A stretch of DNA of 64,000 nucleotides, taken from the NCBI GenBank assembly GCA_965276665.1, contig OZ255620.1, forward strand, positions 62,001-126,000, written 5' to 3'. A program made the position numbers and the translations under genes. The stretch comes from CAWGJC01 sp965276665. GTDB taxonomy: Bacteria > Pseudomonadota > Alphaproteobacteria > Acetobacterales > Acetobacteraceae. Shown in pieces: positions 25,801 to 33,668 of this stretch. Below the pieces are notes generated by a model. The model ran no database searches. It saw only the letters and a list, made by a program, of their open reading frames with translations, and was not told the DNA's origin. The number at the start of each line of letters is the position of its first letter. Position 1 is the first letter of the stretch.

Positions 25801-25986
25801 GGTTGCCGCCATCGTGTCGGGGCTGGCGCCCGGGAATTGCGCGGTGACGGTCAGCGTCGGGAATTCGACATTCGGCAAAGGTGCTACGGGCAGGAACGGG
25901 AACGAGACAAGCCCGGCCAGAAAAATCGCGACCGTCAGCAGCGAGGTCGCGACCGGCCGGCGGATGAAGGGGGCGGAGATGCTCAT
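22852..25986 (-). CDS. RND efflux permease, MdtB/MdtC-like
   Basis: 1044 residues from ATG 25986, the usual RND length. N-terminus MSISAPFIRRPVATSLLTVAIFL, then a large periplasmic loop, a proton-relay helix GFVVDDAIVMLENIFR, a second large loop and the final helices (YIILGMLYESYILPLTIL, LIGIVKKNGIMMVDFAI). Twelve membrane spans expected. It exports drugs, bile salts or metabolites using the proton gradient through a tripartite complex; the subclass resembles MdtB/MdtC. The adaptor lies 22 bp upstream in the same operon. No outer-membrane TolC partner is adjacent, so a shared one is likely. Confidence 0.94.
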   Translation of the reverse strand: MSISAPFIRRPVATSLLTVAIFLAGLVSFPFLPVAPLPNVEFPTLTVTAQFPGASPDTMAATVATPLETQFGQIPGLAQMTSMSVLGTSQITLQFGLSRTIDSAAVDVLEAINAAQGSLPKDMPSPPTYRKTNPADAPILILGVQSTTLPITEVDSFAENILAQQLSQLPGVAQVLVGGQQTPAIRVQIDPAKLASMGLTLEDVRNVLSDVTVNQPKGSIDGPSQSYTIYSNDQITAASDYNNAIVAYRNGAPIRIRDIGRAISGPQNRELAAWVNGQRGVQLLVFKQPGANVISTVQGVKAKLPALEANIPPEVKVSVVSDRTLTIRASVSDVEFTLAIAVALVVMVIFLFLRNFWATVIPSIAIPVALVATFGVMFLCGFSLDNLSLMGLTIAVGFVVDDAIVMLENIFRYIESGMKPMDAALRGAGEIGFTIVSISASLIAVFIPLLLMGGIVGRLFREFAICVSITIVISAFVSLTLTPMMASRFLSGEARKHGKLYMFVERMFDAMLHFYERTLDIAIRFRFITLLVFLATVTASIVLYVVIPKGFFPTQDTGIIIGITDAAQDISFDAMSKLQQQVAAIVQKDPAVASVSSSVGAGIAGQTANNGRMYISLKPWEKRPGDDVMKVIARLDQKIDGVQGIRLFLQPAQDVQVGGRLSRTLYQYTLQDADPQELNTWAPRILDKLRSLPQLADVTSDQEPNGITATLTYDRDQASRFGVQPSAIDNTLYDAFGQREVTQYFTPLKAYYVILEVPPAEQGDLGTLQKLYVDAAGGKVVPLSTMVHLDTKPVQPLAVNHQSQFTSVTISFNLKGEASLGDAVSQIQKTETSLGVPLTVQGSFQGTAQAFQSSLSSEPYLVAAALVTVYIILGMLYESYILPLTILSTLPSAGVGALLILLVAGYQLTVIALIGILLLIGIVKKNGIMMVDFAIAAERRDGLSAQQAIRQACLLRFRPILMTTMAALLSGLPLMLESGAGSELRKPLGFAMVGGLALSQILTLYTTPVIYLYLDQLQRRFAPRRTSRMPRLAAKMGAAPSEAD

Positions 25987-26008
25987 GCGGGAATTGTTGC
26001 CGCCGGCA

Positions 26009-27133
26009 TCAGCTCGACGGACTGCCGACCGAGACCGGCGTGCCGTCGCCGAGCCGCGACTGCCCGCTCGTCACCACAGGCTGACCCGCCTGCAACCCCT
26101 TCTCGATGACCGTGTACGTGCCGTCGTCATACCCGGTCTGGACCGGGACGCGCGCAGCGGTCTTGTCGGGCTTGAGCACGTAGACGCTCAAACCTTCTGG
26201 TCCGTGCTGGACCGCCATATGCGGCACGGTCAGCACGGCCTTGAGCGTGTCGACCAGCAGATGCGTGTTGATGAACTCGCCGGGCCACAGCGCATCGTCG
26301 TCATTGGCGAAGGTCGCCTTCATCGTGATCGTGCCGGTGGTCGTGTCGATCGCATTGTCCGGCGTCAGCAGCGTGCCCTGCGCGAGCGTCTTGCTGTCAT
26401 CGGAGGTGAGCGCCGTCACCGGAAGCGCGCCCTTCCGCATCGCCGCCTGCACTCGCGGGAGCTGGCTTTCCGGCAGGGTGAAGACGACGGAGATCGGCTT
26501 GTCCTGGGTGATCGAAACCACGGTCGTCTGATTCGCCTCCTCGATCAGATTGCCGGGATCGACCCGGCGGAGGCTGACGCGCCCGGCGACCGGCGAGCGG
26601 ATGAAGCAGTAATCGAGGTTGAGCTGCGCGGTCTCGATCGCGGCGGTGTCGGAGGCGACGGCGGCGGCCTCCTTGCTCGCGAGCGCCTGCTGCGAATCGA
26701 CCTGCTGCTGCGGCGAGAAACTGTCCTTGGCGAGCGTCTTGAAGCGTTGCAGGTCGAGCTTCGCGTCCTGCAGCTGGGCCTGATCCGCCTGCAGCTGGGC
26801 GTTGGCGCGGTCGAGCGCCGCCTTGAACGGCCGCGGATCGATCACGGCGACGAGAGTGCCCTTCGCCACCTCCTGCCCTTCCGTCACCGGGACGGCCTCG
26901 AGCACGCCGCTCACCTGCGCGCGAATATCGATGGCGTTGTAGGCCTGCACCGTGCCGAGGCCGAGCAGATTGACCGGGATATCGCGCGCTGTGGCGGCGG
27001 CGACGTTGACCGGGATTCGCGGCGTCAGCTTGGGCTCGTTGGCGGCATCCGCGGGCCGCAGGATGAACCATGCCCCGACGGCTCCGGCGATCACCAGGAC
27101 CCCGGCAATCGTGATCACCCCCGCTCGACGCAT
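26009..27133 (-). CDS. RND efflux periplasmic adaptor subunit, MdtA-like
   Basis: 374 residues from ATG 27133; a GTG 9 bp upstream is an alternative. N-terminal membrane anchor (ITIAGVLVIAGAVGAWFIL), then lipoyl half-motif GTVQAYNAIDIRAQVSGVL, a helical hairpin of about 60 residues rich in Gln/Ala/Asp (RANAQLQADQAQLQDAKLDL), second lipoyl half CFIRSPVAGRVSLRRVDPG, and the beta-barrel and membrane-proximal domains (LPESQLPRVQAAMRKG, LWPGEFINTHLLVDT). It bridges the inner-membrane permease and an outer-membrane channel. Confidence 0.93.
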   Translation of the reverse strand: MRRAGVITIAGVLVIAGAVGAWFILRPADAANEPKLTPRIPVNVAAATARDIPVNLLGLGTVQAYNAIDIRAQVSGVLEAVPVTEGQEVAKGTLVAVIDPRPFKAALDRANAQLQADQAQLQDAKLDLQRFKTLAKDSFSPQQQVDSQQALASKEAAAVASDTAAIETAQLNLDYCFIRSPVAGRVSLRRVDPGNLIEEANQTTVVSITQDKPISVVFTLPESQLPRVQAAMRKGALPVTALTSDDSKTLAQGTLLTPDNAIDTTTGTITMKATFANDDDALWPGEFINTHLLVDTLKAVLTVPHMAVQHGPEGLSVYVLKPDKTAARVPVQTGYDDGTYTVIEKGLQAGQPVVTSGQSRLGDGTPVSVGSPSS

Positions 27134-27334
27134 CCGCAGCACTCCTACGCGGCCGATCGCCGGAGGGCGGGCCCGGTGGCTATAGACTCCAGAACGCGTT
27201 TCGTTCCCTGGCGCGGCGGCGATTACGTTTGGATACGAAAGACCGGCCTTCCGATAAAATTCGTCGGCATGGTCCGGGCGATCGCCGACACGCTCGGTCG
27301 GTGCGATTGGCCGATGCGGTTGGCCGGAGAAAGC

Positions 27335-27352
27335 GCGGCGGATAAACGCCGC
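27335..27352 (-). terminator. Possible rho-independent terminator after hflX
   Basis: GCGGCG (27335-27340) and CGCCGC (27347-27352) form a six-pair stem with loop GATAAA, 7 bp beyond the hflX stop. On the minus strand it is followed by GCTTTCTCC, a poor T tract, so termination is only plausible. Confidence 0.4.
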
Positions 27353-27358
27353 CGGCTC

Positions 27359-28681
27359 TCAGACCTGATCGGCGGCGGGATTGTCCTCCCGCTCGAAGCG
27401 AGTGCGGTCCGCGGGAAGCAGGCGGACGGCGACGCGCACGCCATCCTCCGCATCCTCCCGCCCTATCACCTCGCCATGCCGGTAGAGCCAGGCGAGGCGT
27501 GCGCCATCCGCGACCGGGAGCGTGTATTCGGCGAGCTCCATCTCGGCGGCGAGGCGCGCGTCGATTGCGGCGCGCAGGTCGTCGAGCCCCTCCCCGGTCA
27601 TCGCCGAGACGGTGATGCCGCCAGAGCGCACCGGCACTTCGGTGATGCCGCCGAGCAGATCGGCCTTGTTCATCACCTCGATCGTATGATCCGGCCAGTC
27701 GGACGCCAGCGTGCCGTCCGCCACCATGCCGTCGAGCACGGCGAGCACGTCGGCGCGCTGCGCCTGGGTCTCGGGATGTGCCGCGTCGCGCACGTGCAGG
27801 ATGACATCCGCCTCCGCCACCTCCTCGAGGGTGGCGCGGAACGCCGCCACCAGCTCGGTCGGCAGCTCGCTGATGAAGCCCACCGTATCGGAGAGGATGA
27901 TCCGCCGCCCCGAAGGCAGCACGAGGCCGCGCATCGTCGGGTCGAGCGTGGCGAAGAGCTGGTCCTCGGCATGCACCCGCGCCCCGGTCAGCGCATTGAA
28001 CAAGGTCGATTTGCCGGCATTGGTGTAGCCGACCAGCGCGACCACGGGGAACGGCACGCGGCGTCGCGCGCTGCGGTGCAGGCCGCGCGTGCGGCGGACC
28101 TGCTCGAGCTCGCGGCGCAAGCGCGTGATGCGATCGCCGATCATCCGGCGATCGGCCTCGATCTGCGTCTCGCCCGGGCCGCCGAGAAACCCGAACCCGC
28201 CGCGTTGCCGCTCGAGATGGGTCCAGGACCGGACCAGCCGGCTGCGTTGATAGTCGAGATGCGCGAGCTCGACCTGCAGGATGCCTTCCCGCGTCGCCGC
28301 GCGCTCTCCGAAGATGTCGAGGATCAGCCCGGTGCGGTCGATCACCTTGCAATCCCAGGCGCGCTCGAGATTGCGCTGTTGCACCGGCGTGAGCGCGGCG
28401 TCGATCACGGCGAGCGTCACGTTCTGGTCCGCGATCGCCCGCCCTGCGGTCGCGACCTGCCCCTCGCCGAACAGCGTCGCCGGCTTGCGCGCGCGCAGCG
28501 GGTAGATCGCGCTTTGCACCACGATCAGCCCGATCGAGGCGGCGAGCCCCACCGCCTCGGCGAGCCGCGCTTCGGCCGCCCGGCCGGCATCCGCCCCCTC
28601 GGCATGATGGGGACGCTCCCAGGGCAGAAGGACCGCGGCCCGGGTCGGGCCGCCGCCCGTCTCAGCCGGCGTCTGCGCCAG
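27359..28681 (-). CDS. hflX: Ribosome-associated GTPase HflX (probable CTG start)
   Basis: 440 residues if started at CTG 28681. The GTPase domain has GYTNAGKST (G1), TVGFI (G3 region), and NKAD (G4); the N-terminal domain has LEREW-like QRNLERAWDCKVIDRTGLILDIF and GGFGFLGGPGETQIEADRR. Homology to HflX already runs upstream of the first in-frame GTG (28552), through RAAVLLPWERP and AEARLAEAVGLAA, yet no ATG, GTG or TTG exists in frame before the upstream stop at 28733. CTG 28679-28681 has GGAGG at 28688-28692, 6 bp away, and overlaps the end of hfq. HflX splits stalled ribosomes. Confidence 0.88.
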   Translation of the reverse strand: MAQTPAETGGGPTRAAVLLPWERPHHAEGADAGRAAEARLAEAVGLAASIGLIVVQSAIYPLRARKPATLFGEGQVATAGRAIADQNVTLAVIDAALTPVQQRNLERAWDCKVIDRTGLILDIFGERAATREGILQVELAHLDYQRSRLVRSWTHLERQRGGFGFLGGPGETQIEADRRMIGDRITRLRRELEQVRRTRGLHRSARRRVPFPVVALVGYTNAGKSTLFNALTGARVHAEDQLFATLDPTMRGLVLPSGRRIILSDTVGFISELPTELVAAFRATLEEVAEADVILHVRDAAHPETQAQRADVLAVLDGMVADGTLASDWPDHTIEVMNKADLLGGITEVPVRSGGITVSAMTGEGLDDLRAAIDARLAAEMELAEYTLPVADGARLAWLYRHGEVIGREDAEDGVRVAVRLLPADRTRFEREDNPAADQV

Positions 28682-28928
28682 CGGCCGCCTCCGCGCGGGT
28701 GGCGTCGAACAGCTGGATCGGCGCGCCCGGCATCACTGTGCTGATCGCGTGCTTGTAGACGAGCTGCGTATGCCCGTCGCGACGCAGCAGCACGGAAAAA
28801 TTGTCGAACCAGGTGATGATCCCCTGGAGCTTCACGCCGTTGACCAGGAAGACGGTCACGGGAGTCTTGTTCTTGCGCACATGGTTCAGGAAAACATCCT
28901 GAACGTTCTGTGACTTCTCGTTGGCCAC
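28662..28928 (-). CDS. hfq: RNA chaperone Hfq
   Basis: 88 residues from GTG 28928 (protein MANEKSQNVQDVFLNHVRKN), with AGGA 8 bp upstream. Sm1 motif VTVFLVNGVKLQGIITWFDNFSVLLRRDG and Sm2 motif LVYKHAISTVMP are intact, including the YKH RNA-binding signature. A short Ala-rich acidic tail ends the protein. Hexameric Hfq pairs small RNAs with mRNAs. The next gene, hflX, overlaps its last codons; the hfq-hflX order is widespread in proteobacteria. Confidence 0.97.
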   Translation of the reverse strand: MANEKSQNVQDVFLNHVRKNKTPVTVFLVNGVKLQGIITWFDNFSVLLRRDGHTQLVYKHAISTVMPGAPIQLFDATRAEAAAGADAG

Positions 28929-29077
28929 GAAAGTTGTCCTTTTGTTGTCTCGTTGCGGTCTTTTTATTCGTTGTCGGCCGGCCGTCATTCGGTGCCGCAT
29001 TACGGCTCCGCTCCCGTCGGCGTGGCGGCCGACGGCTAAACGATTAAGTTAGCAGAATGCGACCCGGGTGCAAGAAT

Positions 29078-29944
29078 TCAGCGGTTGGGCAGGCCGCCTT
29101 GCGCATGCCGCGCGAACAGCGCGAACAGCCGGCGCGACACCGGGCCCGGCAGCCCGTCGGCCACCTTCGCGCCGTCGAGCCGCGTCACCGGCTTGACGAA
29201 GCTGGTGGCGCTGGTGACGAACACCTCGCGCGCCGCCTTCAGCTCCTCGGCGCTGAACGGCGTCTCGTCGAGCGTGATCCCCTCCTCGGCGAGCAGCGCG
29301 ATCAGCGCGCCGCGGGTGCAGCCGGGCAGGATCTCGTGGCCGAGCGGACGGGTGCGGAGCCGCCCCGCCGGATCGACGATCCAGGCGTTGGTGGCTGCGC
29401 CCTCGGTGACCATGCCGGACTCATCGATCAGGATCGCCTCGGCGGCGCCCTGCCGCCGCGCCGCCTGGCGGGCGAGCACGTTCGGCAGCAGCCCGACCGT
29501 CTTGATGTCGCAGCGCTTCCAGCGCAGGTCGGGCTGGGTGATCGCGGAGATGGTCCAGCCTTCGAGCGATTGCGGAAAGGGCGGGATGCGGCGCACCGTC
29601 ACCACAAGCGCCGGCGGCACGCTCTCCGCCGGGAAGGCATGGTCGCGCCGCGCCACGCCGCGCGTCACCTGCATGTAGAGCAGGCCTTCGGCGATGCGGT
29701 TGCGCCGCGCCACCTCGCGCAGCACGGCAAGCAGCGCCGCGCGCCCCATCGGCTTGCGGATGCCGAGCTCGCCGAGCGAGCGATCGAGCCGGTCGAGATG
29801 CCGGTCCTCGTCGACCATCCGCCCCGCATGCAGATGCACGACCTCATAGACGCCGTCCGCGAACTGGTAGCCGCGATCCTCGATGTTCACCGCGGCGGCG
29901 GCCTGCGCCAGGTAGCGTCCGTTGACATAGGCGATGCGGCTCAT
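29078..29944 (-). CDS. dat: Class IV aminotransferase (D-amino acid aminotransferase-like)
   Basis: 288 residues from ATG 29944 (MSRIAYVNGRYL). PLP fold-type IV: FADGVYEVVHLHAGRM, Lys148 in CDIKTVGLLPNVLARQ (Schiff base), AILIDESGMVTEGAATNAWIV and EILPGCTRGALIALL. Annotated members act as D-alanine transaminases or branched-chain aminotransferase relatives; the residues visible do not decide between them. It lies between ntrX (22 bp away) and hfq, the order conserved in alphaproteobacteria, so it may be co-transcribed with the ntr cluster. Confidence 0.88.
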   Translation of the reverse strand: MSRIAYVNGRYLAQAAAAVNIEDRGYQFADGVYEVVHLHAGRMVDEDRHLDRLDRSLGELGIRKPMGRAALLAVLREVARRNRIAEGLLYMQVTRGVARRDHAFPAESVPPALVVTVRRIPPFPQSLEGWTISAITQPDLRWKRCDIKTVGLLPNVLARQAARRQGAAEAILIDESGMVTEGAATNAWIVDPAGRLRTRPLGHEILPGCTRGALIALLAEEGITLDETPFSAEELKAAREVFVTSATSFVKPVTRLDGAKVADGLPGPVSRRLFALFARHAQGGLPNR

Positions 29945-29966
29945 GCGCGGCACCTCGTGGCGTGCT

Positions 29967-31364
29967 TCATTGCGCCGCGCGGTCCTCCGAATTGACGCCG
30001 AGTTGCTTGAGCTTGCGATGCAGCGCGCTGCGCTCCATGCCGACGAAGCCGGCGGTGCGGCTGATATTGCCGCCGAACCGCATCAGCTGCGCCTGCAGAT
30101 ACTGCGTCTCGAACAGATCCCGCGCCTCGCGCAAAGGCAGGCCCATCACGTCGGCGCCGGGATCGAAATTCAGCAGGACCGGCGCGCCCTGCACGATTTC
30201 GGGCGGCAGCATGTCGGCGCGGATCACCTCCTGCGCGCTGCCGGGCGCCATGATCATCACCCAATCCATCACATTGCGAAGCTGGCGGACATTGCCCGGC
30301 CAGTCATAGGATTGCAGCGCCGTCATCGCGTCGGTGGTGAGCTCGCGCGGCTGCATGCCGGAATTCTCCGCCGAGCGGTCGAGGAAATGCCGGGCGAGCG
30401 GGGGAATGTCCTCCCGCCGCTCGCGCAGCGCTGGCATGCGGAGCGGCACCACCGCGAGCCGGTAGAACAGATCCTCACGGAACCGCCCGGCCGCGATCTC
30501 GGCCTGCAAGTCGCGATTGGTGGTGGCGAGCACGCGGACATCGACCTTCACCCGCTCCGACCCGCCGAGCCGCTCGAAGGTTTGATCCTGCAGCGCGCGG
30601 ACGATCTTGCCCTGCGTCTCGATCGGCATGTCGGACACCTCGTCGAGCACGAGCGTGCCGCCATGCGCGCGTTCCAGCACGCCGGCGCGGCGCGGCTGCG
30701 CGATCGGGTCGGCGCCGGCCTCGATGCCGAACAGCTCCTCCTCGAAACGCGCGGGATTGAGCGTCGCGCAATTGAGCGCGACGAACGAGCCTTCAGCGCG
30801 GCGAGAATGCGCATGCACCATGCGCGCCGCCACCTCCTTGCCCGAGCCGGCGGGGCCGGTGATCAGCACGCGCGACCCGGTCGGCGCGACCCGCTCGATC
30901 GCGGTGCGCAACGCGTTGATCGTGGCGCTCTCGCCGGTCAACTCGGTCTCCGCGCCCATGCGGAGCTTGAGCTCGGCATTCTCCGCCGAGAGCCGCGCCG
31001 CCTCCAGCGCACGGCGCGCGATCAGCAGCAGGCGATCGGATTTGAACGGCTTCTCGATGAAGTCGTACGCGCCTTCCTGGATCGCGGCGACCGCGGTCTC
31101 GATGGTGCCGTGGCCGGAGATCATCACCACCGGCACTTGCGGCTCCTCCCGATGCAGCGATTGCAGGATGCCGAGCCCGTCGAGCTTCGATCCCTGCAGC
31201 CAGACGTCGAGCAACACAAGCGAAGGACGGCGGACGCGGAAGGCCGCGATCGCGGAGTCGGAATCGCCGGCCTGCCGCGTTTCGTAGCCCTCGTCGCGCA
31301 GCAGCCCGTCGATCAGCAGCCGGATGTCGGGCTCGTCATCGACGATCAGTATCTCTTGCGCCAT
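29967..31364 (-). CDS. ntrX: Response regulator NtrX
   Basis: 465 residues from ATG 31364, three bases after ntrY. Receiver domain 1-120 with phospho-acceptor Asp53 (LVLLDVWL) and Lys in IEKPFKSDRL. An AAA+ domain has Walker A GPAGSGKE, Walker B GGTLVLDEVSDMP, ATTNRDLQ, WPGNVRQLRNVMDW, and a C-terminal Fis-type helix-turn-helix (NISRTAGFVGMERSALHRKLK). The GAFTGA loop that contacts sigma-54 is replaced by FGIEAGADPIAQPRRAG, as known for alphaproteobacterial NtrX. It is therefore expected to act without sigma-54, as a direct DNA-binding regulator of nitrogen, redox or envelope genes. Confidence 0.95.
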   Translation of the reverse strand: MAQEILIVDDEPDIRLLIDGLLRDEGYETRQAGDSDSAIAAFRVRRPSLVLLDVWLQGSKLDGLGILQSLHREEPQVPVVMISGHGTIETAVAAIQEGAYDFIEKPFKSDRLLLIARRALEAARLSAENAELKLRMGAETELTGESATINALRTAIERVAPTGSRVLITGPAGSGKEVAARMVHAHSRRAEGSFVALNCATLNPARFEEELFGIEAGADPIAQPRRAGVLERAHGGTLVLDEVSDMPIETQGKIVRALQDQTFERLGGSERVKVDVRVLATTNRDLQAEIAAGRFREDLFYRLAVVPLRMPALRERREDIPPLARHFLDRSAENSGMQPRELTTDAMTALQSYDWPGNVRQLRNVMDWVMIMAPGSAQEVIRADMLPPEIVQGAPVLLNFDPGADVMGLPLREARDLFETQYLQAQLMRFGGNISRTAGFVGMERSALHRKLKQLGVNSEDRAAQ

Positions 31365-31367
31365 GCG

Positions 31368-33668
31368 TTACGCGCCCAAGCTCGCCGCGTATTCGGCCGC
31401 GGCCTTCACCGGCAGGCTCAGCGTCGCCACCGCGCCCGGACCGTCCGGGCGATCGGCGAGGGCCAGCCGGCCGCCATGGTCCTCCATGATCTTCTTCACG
31501 ATGGCAAGGCCGAGGCCGGTGCCTTTCGGTTTGTGGGTGACATAGGGTTCGGTCAAGCGTCCACGATCCTCCTCGGGCAATCCCACACCGTCATCGCTCA
31601 CCGTGATCAGCACCATGCCGGCCTCCTCCCGCACGCCGAGCGCGATATGGCCGGGCTCGCCCGCTTGGCGTGGCCGCATCGCCACCGCATCGGCCGCGTT
31701 CTGCAAAAGATTGGTGAGCGCCTGGCCGAGCAGCCGGCGATCGCACGGCGCCACCGGCCCATGCTCGGGAATCGCCGTCACCCACTCGATCTCCGGCCGT
31801 GCGTTTCGCTGCAGCACGATGCTCTCGCGCGCCGCGCGGCCGACATCCTCCGGCCGGATCACCGGCTGCGGCATCCGCGCAAAGGCGGAGAACTCGTCCA
31901 CCATGCGGCCGATATCGCCGACATGGCGCACGATGGTGTCGGCGCACTGGGTGAAGGTGTCGGGGTCGGAGGTGATCTCCTTGGCGAAGCGGCGCTTCAG
32001 CCGCTCGGCGGAAAGCTGGATCGGCGTGAGCGGGTTCTTGATCTCGTGCGCGATCCGTCGCGCCACATCCGCCCAGGCCGCCTTGCGCTGCGCCGATTCG
32101 AGCTCGGTCACGTCGTCGAAGGTGACGATATAGCCGCCGACGCCGCCCGGCCGGAGCTCGGGCCCGATGCGCACGAGCAGGGTGCGGCGGTTGCCGGCGG
32201 GTCCGATCTGCACCTCGCCGGTGGCGACGCGCGCGCCGGCCTGCGCCTGGCGGAGCAGCGGGGCGAATTCCGGCACCAGCACCGCGAGCCCGGTGCCGAC
32301 CGCGCCCACCATGTCGACGCCCAGCAGCTCGCCGGCCGCGCGGTTCGGCAATTCGATCGAACCGTTCGAATCGAGCCCGATCACCCCGGCGGACACGCCC
32401 GCCAGCACGGTCTCGGTGAAGCGGCGCCGCGCATCGAGCTGCGCATACGCCTCCATCAGCTCGGCGCGTTGCGCGCTCAGCTGCCCGGTCATCCGGTTGA
32501 ACGCGCGGGACAGTCCGGCGATCTCATCCTCGCTCTGCACTTCCGGCACGCGCACGCCGAGATCGCCCGCCCGCACCCGGTCGGCGGCCAGGATCAGCCG
32601 GCCGATCGGCCGCGCGATCTGGTTCGCGATCACCAGGCCGAGCAGCACGGCGGCGAACAGCACCAGCAGCGCGACGAGCGCGAAGATCAGCGCGAAGGTG
32701 ATCTGCAGGCCGGAGCGGTTTTGGTTCAGCGCCTCGTATTGCGCCACCGCGCGCTCGGTGCGGGTCGCGTGCTCCAGGATCTGCGGATCGACCGGGCGGC
32801 CGATCAGCAGCATCAAGGGCGGCGTGCTGTTCAGCTGCACCACCGCGCGGACCATGGTCCCGTCTTCCGAGGTGACCACCGCCACCTCCCCGCTCTTTGC
32901 GATCTCGGTGGCCGAGGCGGGCGGCAGGCCGATGCCGAGCCCGGACATCACGCCGGCCGAGGCGACGATCGGGTCGGTGCCGGGCGGCGGGTTCGGATCG
33001 TAGAGCAGCGCCTCGGTCAGGCCGCGCAGCGCCGTCTGCGTCGCCAGCACGCGAGGAAACGCGTCGGGGTCGAGCGAGAACAGCTCGCCGGCGCGGCTGA
33101 GATCGTTCGCCATCGCGAGCGCATCGGTGCGGATGTTCTGGATATGCTCGCGCAGGTAGCCGCGCGAGGTCTCCTGCGCTTCCTCGAGCCCGGTGCTGAC
33201 GCGCTTGTTGAACCAGGCCTCGATTCCGTAGTGGAAGAAGGCGGTGGCGAGGATGGCCACCACGATGGTCGGCGTCACCGCGACCACGCTGAACAGCAGC
33301 ACCAGCCGCACATGCATGCGCGACCCGGCGGAGCCGCGCCGGCGATCCACCCAGACCCGGGTGATCCGCCCGGCGAGCACCGCGAAGAGCAGCAGCAGCA
33401 CCACGAGGTTCGCCAGGGTCAGGCCGAAGACGAGGCCGGGCTTGACCCGGCTGGTCGCCCCGTTGGCGAGCAGCACGAAGCTGGTGATGCCGAGCACCAG
33501 CGCGATCGCCGCGAGCAGCAACGTCACCAGCTTGCCGAGCAGCATGTCGGCGGCGCGCCCGGCGAACGAACGCCGCCGCCGGTCGGTGCGGGTGAGGTCC
33601 GCCGGCGCCCCGGAGGCGGATGTCGCGGAGCCGGGTGTCACGGAGGCGGGATCGGGCTGGACGTTCAT
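31368..33668 (-). CDS. ntrY: Sensor histidine kinase NtrY
   Basis: 766 residues from ATG 33668, overlapping the ntrC stop (ATGA). Two N-terminal helices (KLVTLLLAAIALVLGITSFVLL and GLTLANLVVLLLLFAVLAG), a third near RLVLLFSVVAVTPTIVVAILA, a periplasmic region, a fourth helix near residue 325, HAMP (IANQIARPIGRLILAADRV), PAS (TVLAGVSAGVIGLDSNGS), and a HisKA domain with His541 in ARRIAHEIKNPLTP. ATPase motifs: NLLQNAADAV, DDGVGLPEE, GTGLGLAIVKKI. It phosphorylates NtrX and responds to an unknown, possibly redox or nitrogen, cue. Confidence 0.95.
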   Translation of the reverse strand: MNVQPDPASVTPGSATSASGAPADLTRTDRRRRSFAGRAADMLLGKLVTLLLAAIALVLGITSFVLLANGATSRVKPGLVFGLTLANLVVLLLLFAVLAGRITRVWVDRRRGSAGSRMHVRLVLLFSVVAVTPTIVVAILATAFFHYGIEAWFNKRVSTGLEEAQETSRGYLREHIQNIRTDALAMANDLSRAGELFSLDPDAFPRVLATQTALRGLTEALLYDPNPPPGTDPIVASAGVMSGLGIGLPPASATEIAKSGEVAVVTSEDGTMVRAVVQLNSTPPLMLLIGRPVDPQILEHATRTERAVAQYEALNQNRSGLQITFALIFALVALLVLFAAVLLGLVIANQIARPIGRLILAADRVRAGDLGVRVPEVQSEDEIAGLSRAFNRMTGQLSAQRAELMEAYAQLDARRRFTETVLAGVSAGVIGLDSNGSIELPNRAAGELLGVDMVGAVGTGLAVLVPEFAPLLRQAQAGARVATGEVQIGPAGNRRTLLVRIGPELRPGGVGGYIVTFDDVTELESAQRKAAWADVARRIAHEIKNPLTPIQLSAERLKRRFAKEITSDPDTFTQCADTIVRHVGDIGRMVDEFSAFARMPQPVIRPEDVGRAARESIVLQRNARPEIEWVTAIPEHGPVAPCDRRLLGQALTNLLQNAADAVAMRPRQAGEPGHIALGVREEAGMVLITVSDDGVGLPEEDRGRLTEPYVTHKPKGTGLGLAIVKKIMEDHGGRLALADRPDGPGAVATLSLPVKAAAEYAASLGA

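Noticed and set aside
23431..26109. Long plus-strand frame (about 890 codons) opposite the RND permease
   Set aside because: Composition (Arg, His, Asp, Gln runs) is that of an antisense shadow; the minus-strand permease has full family homology.
27134..27358. Possible coding remnant between the efflux adaptor and hflX
   Set aside because: A plus-strand frame is open here but has no start, ribosome site or recognisable family; treated as intergenic with a possible terminator.
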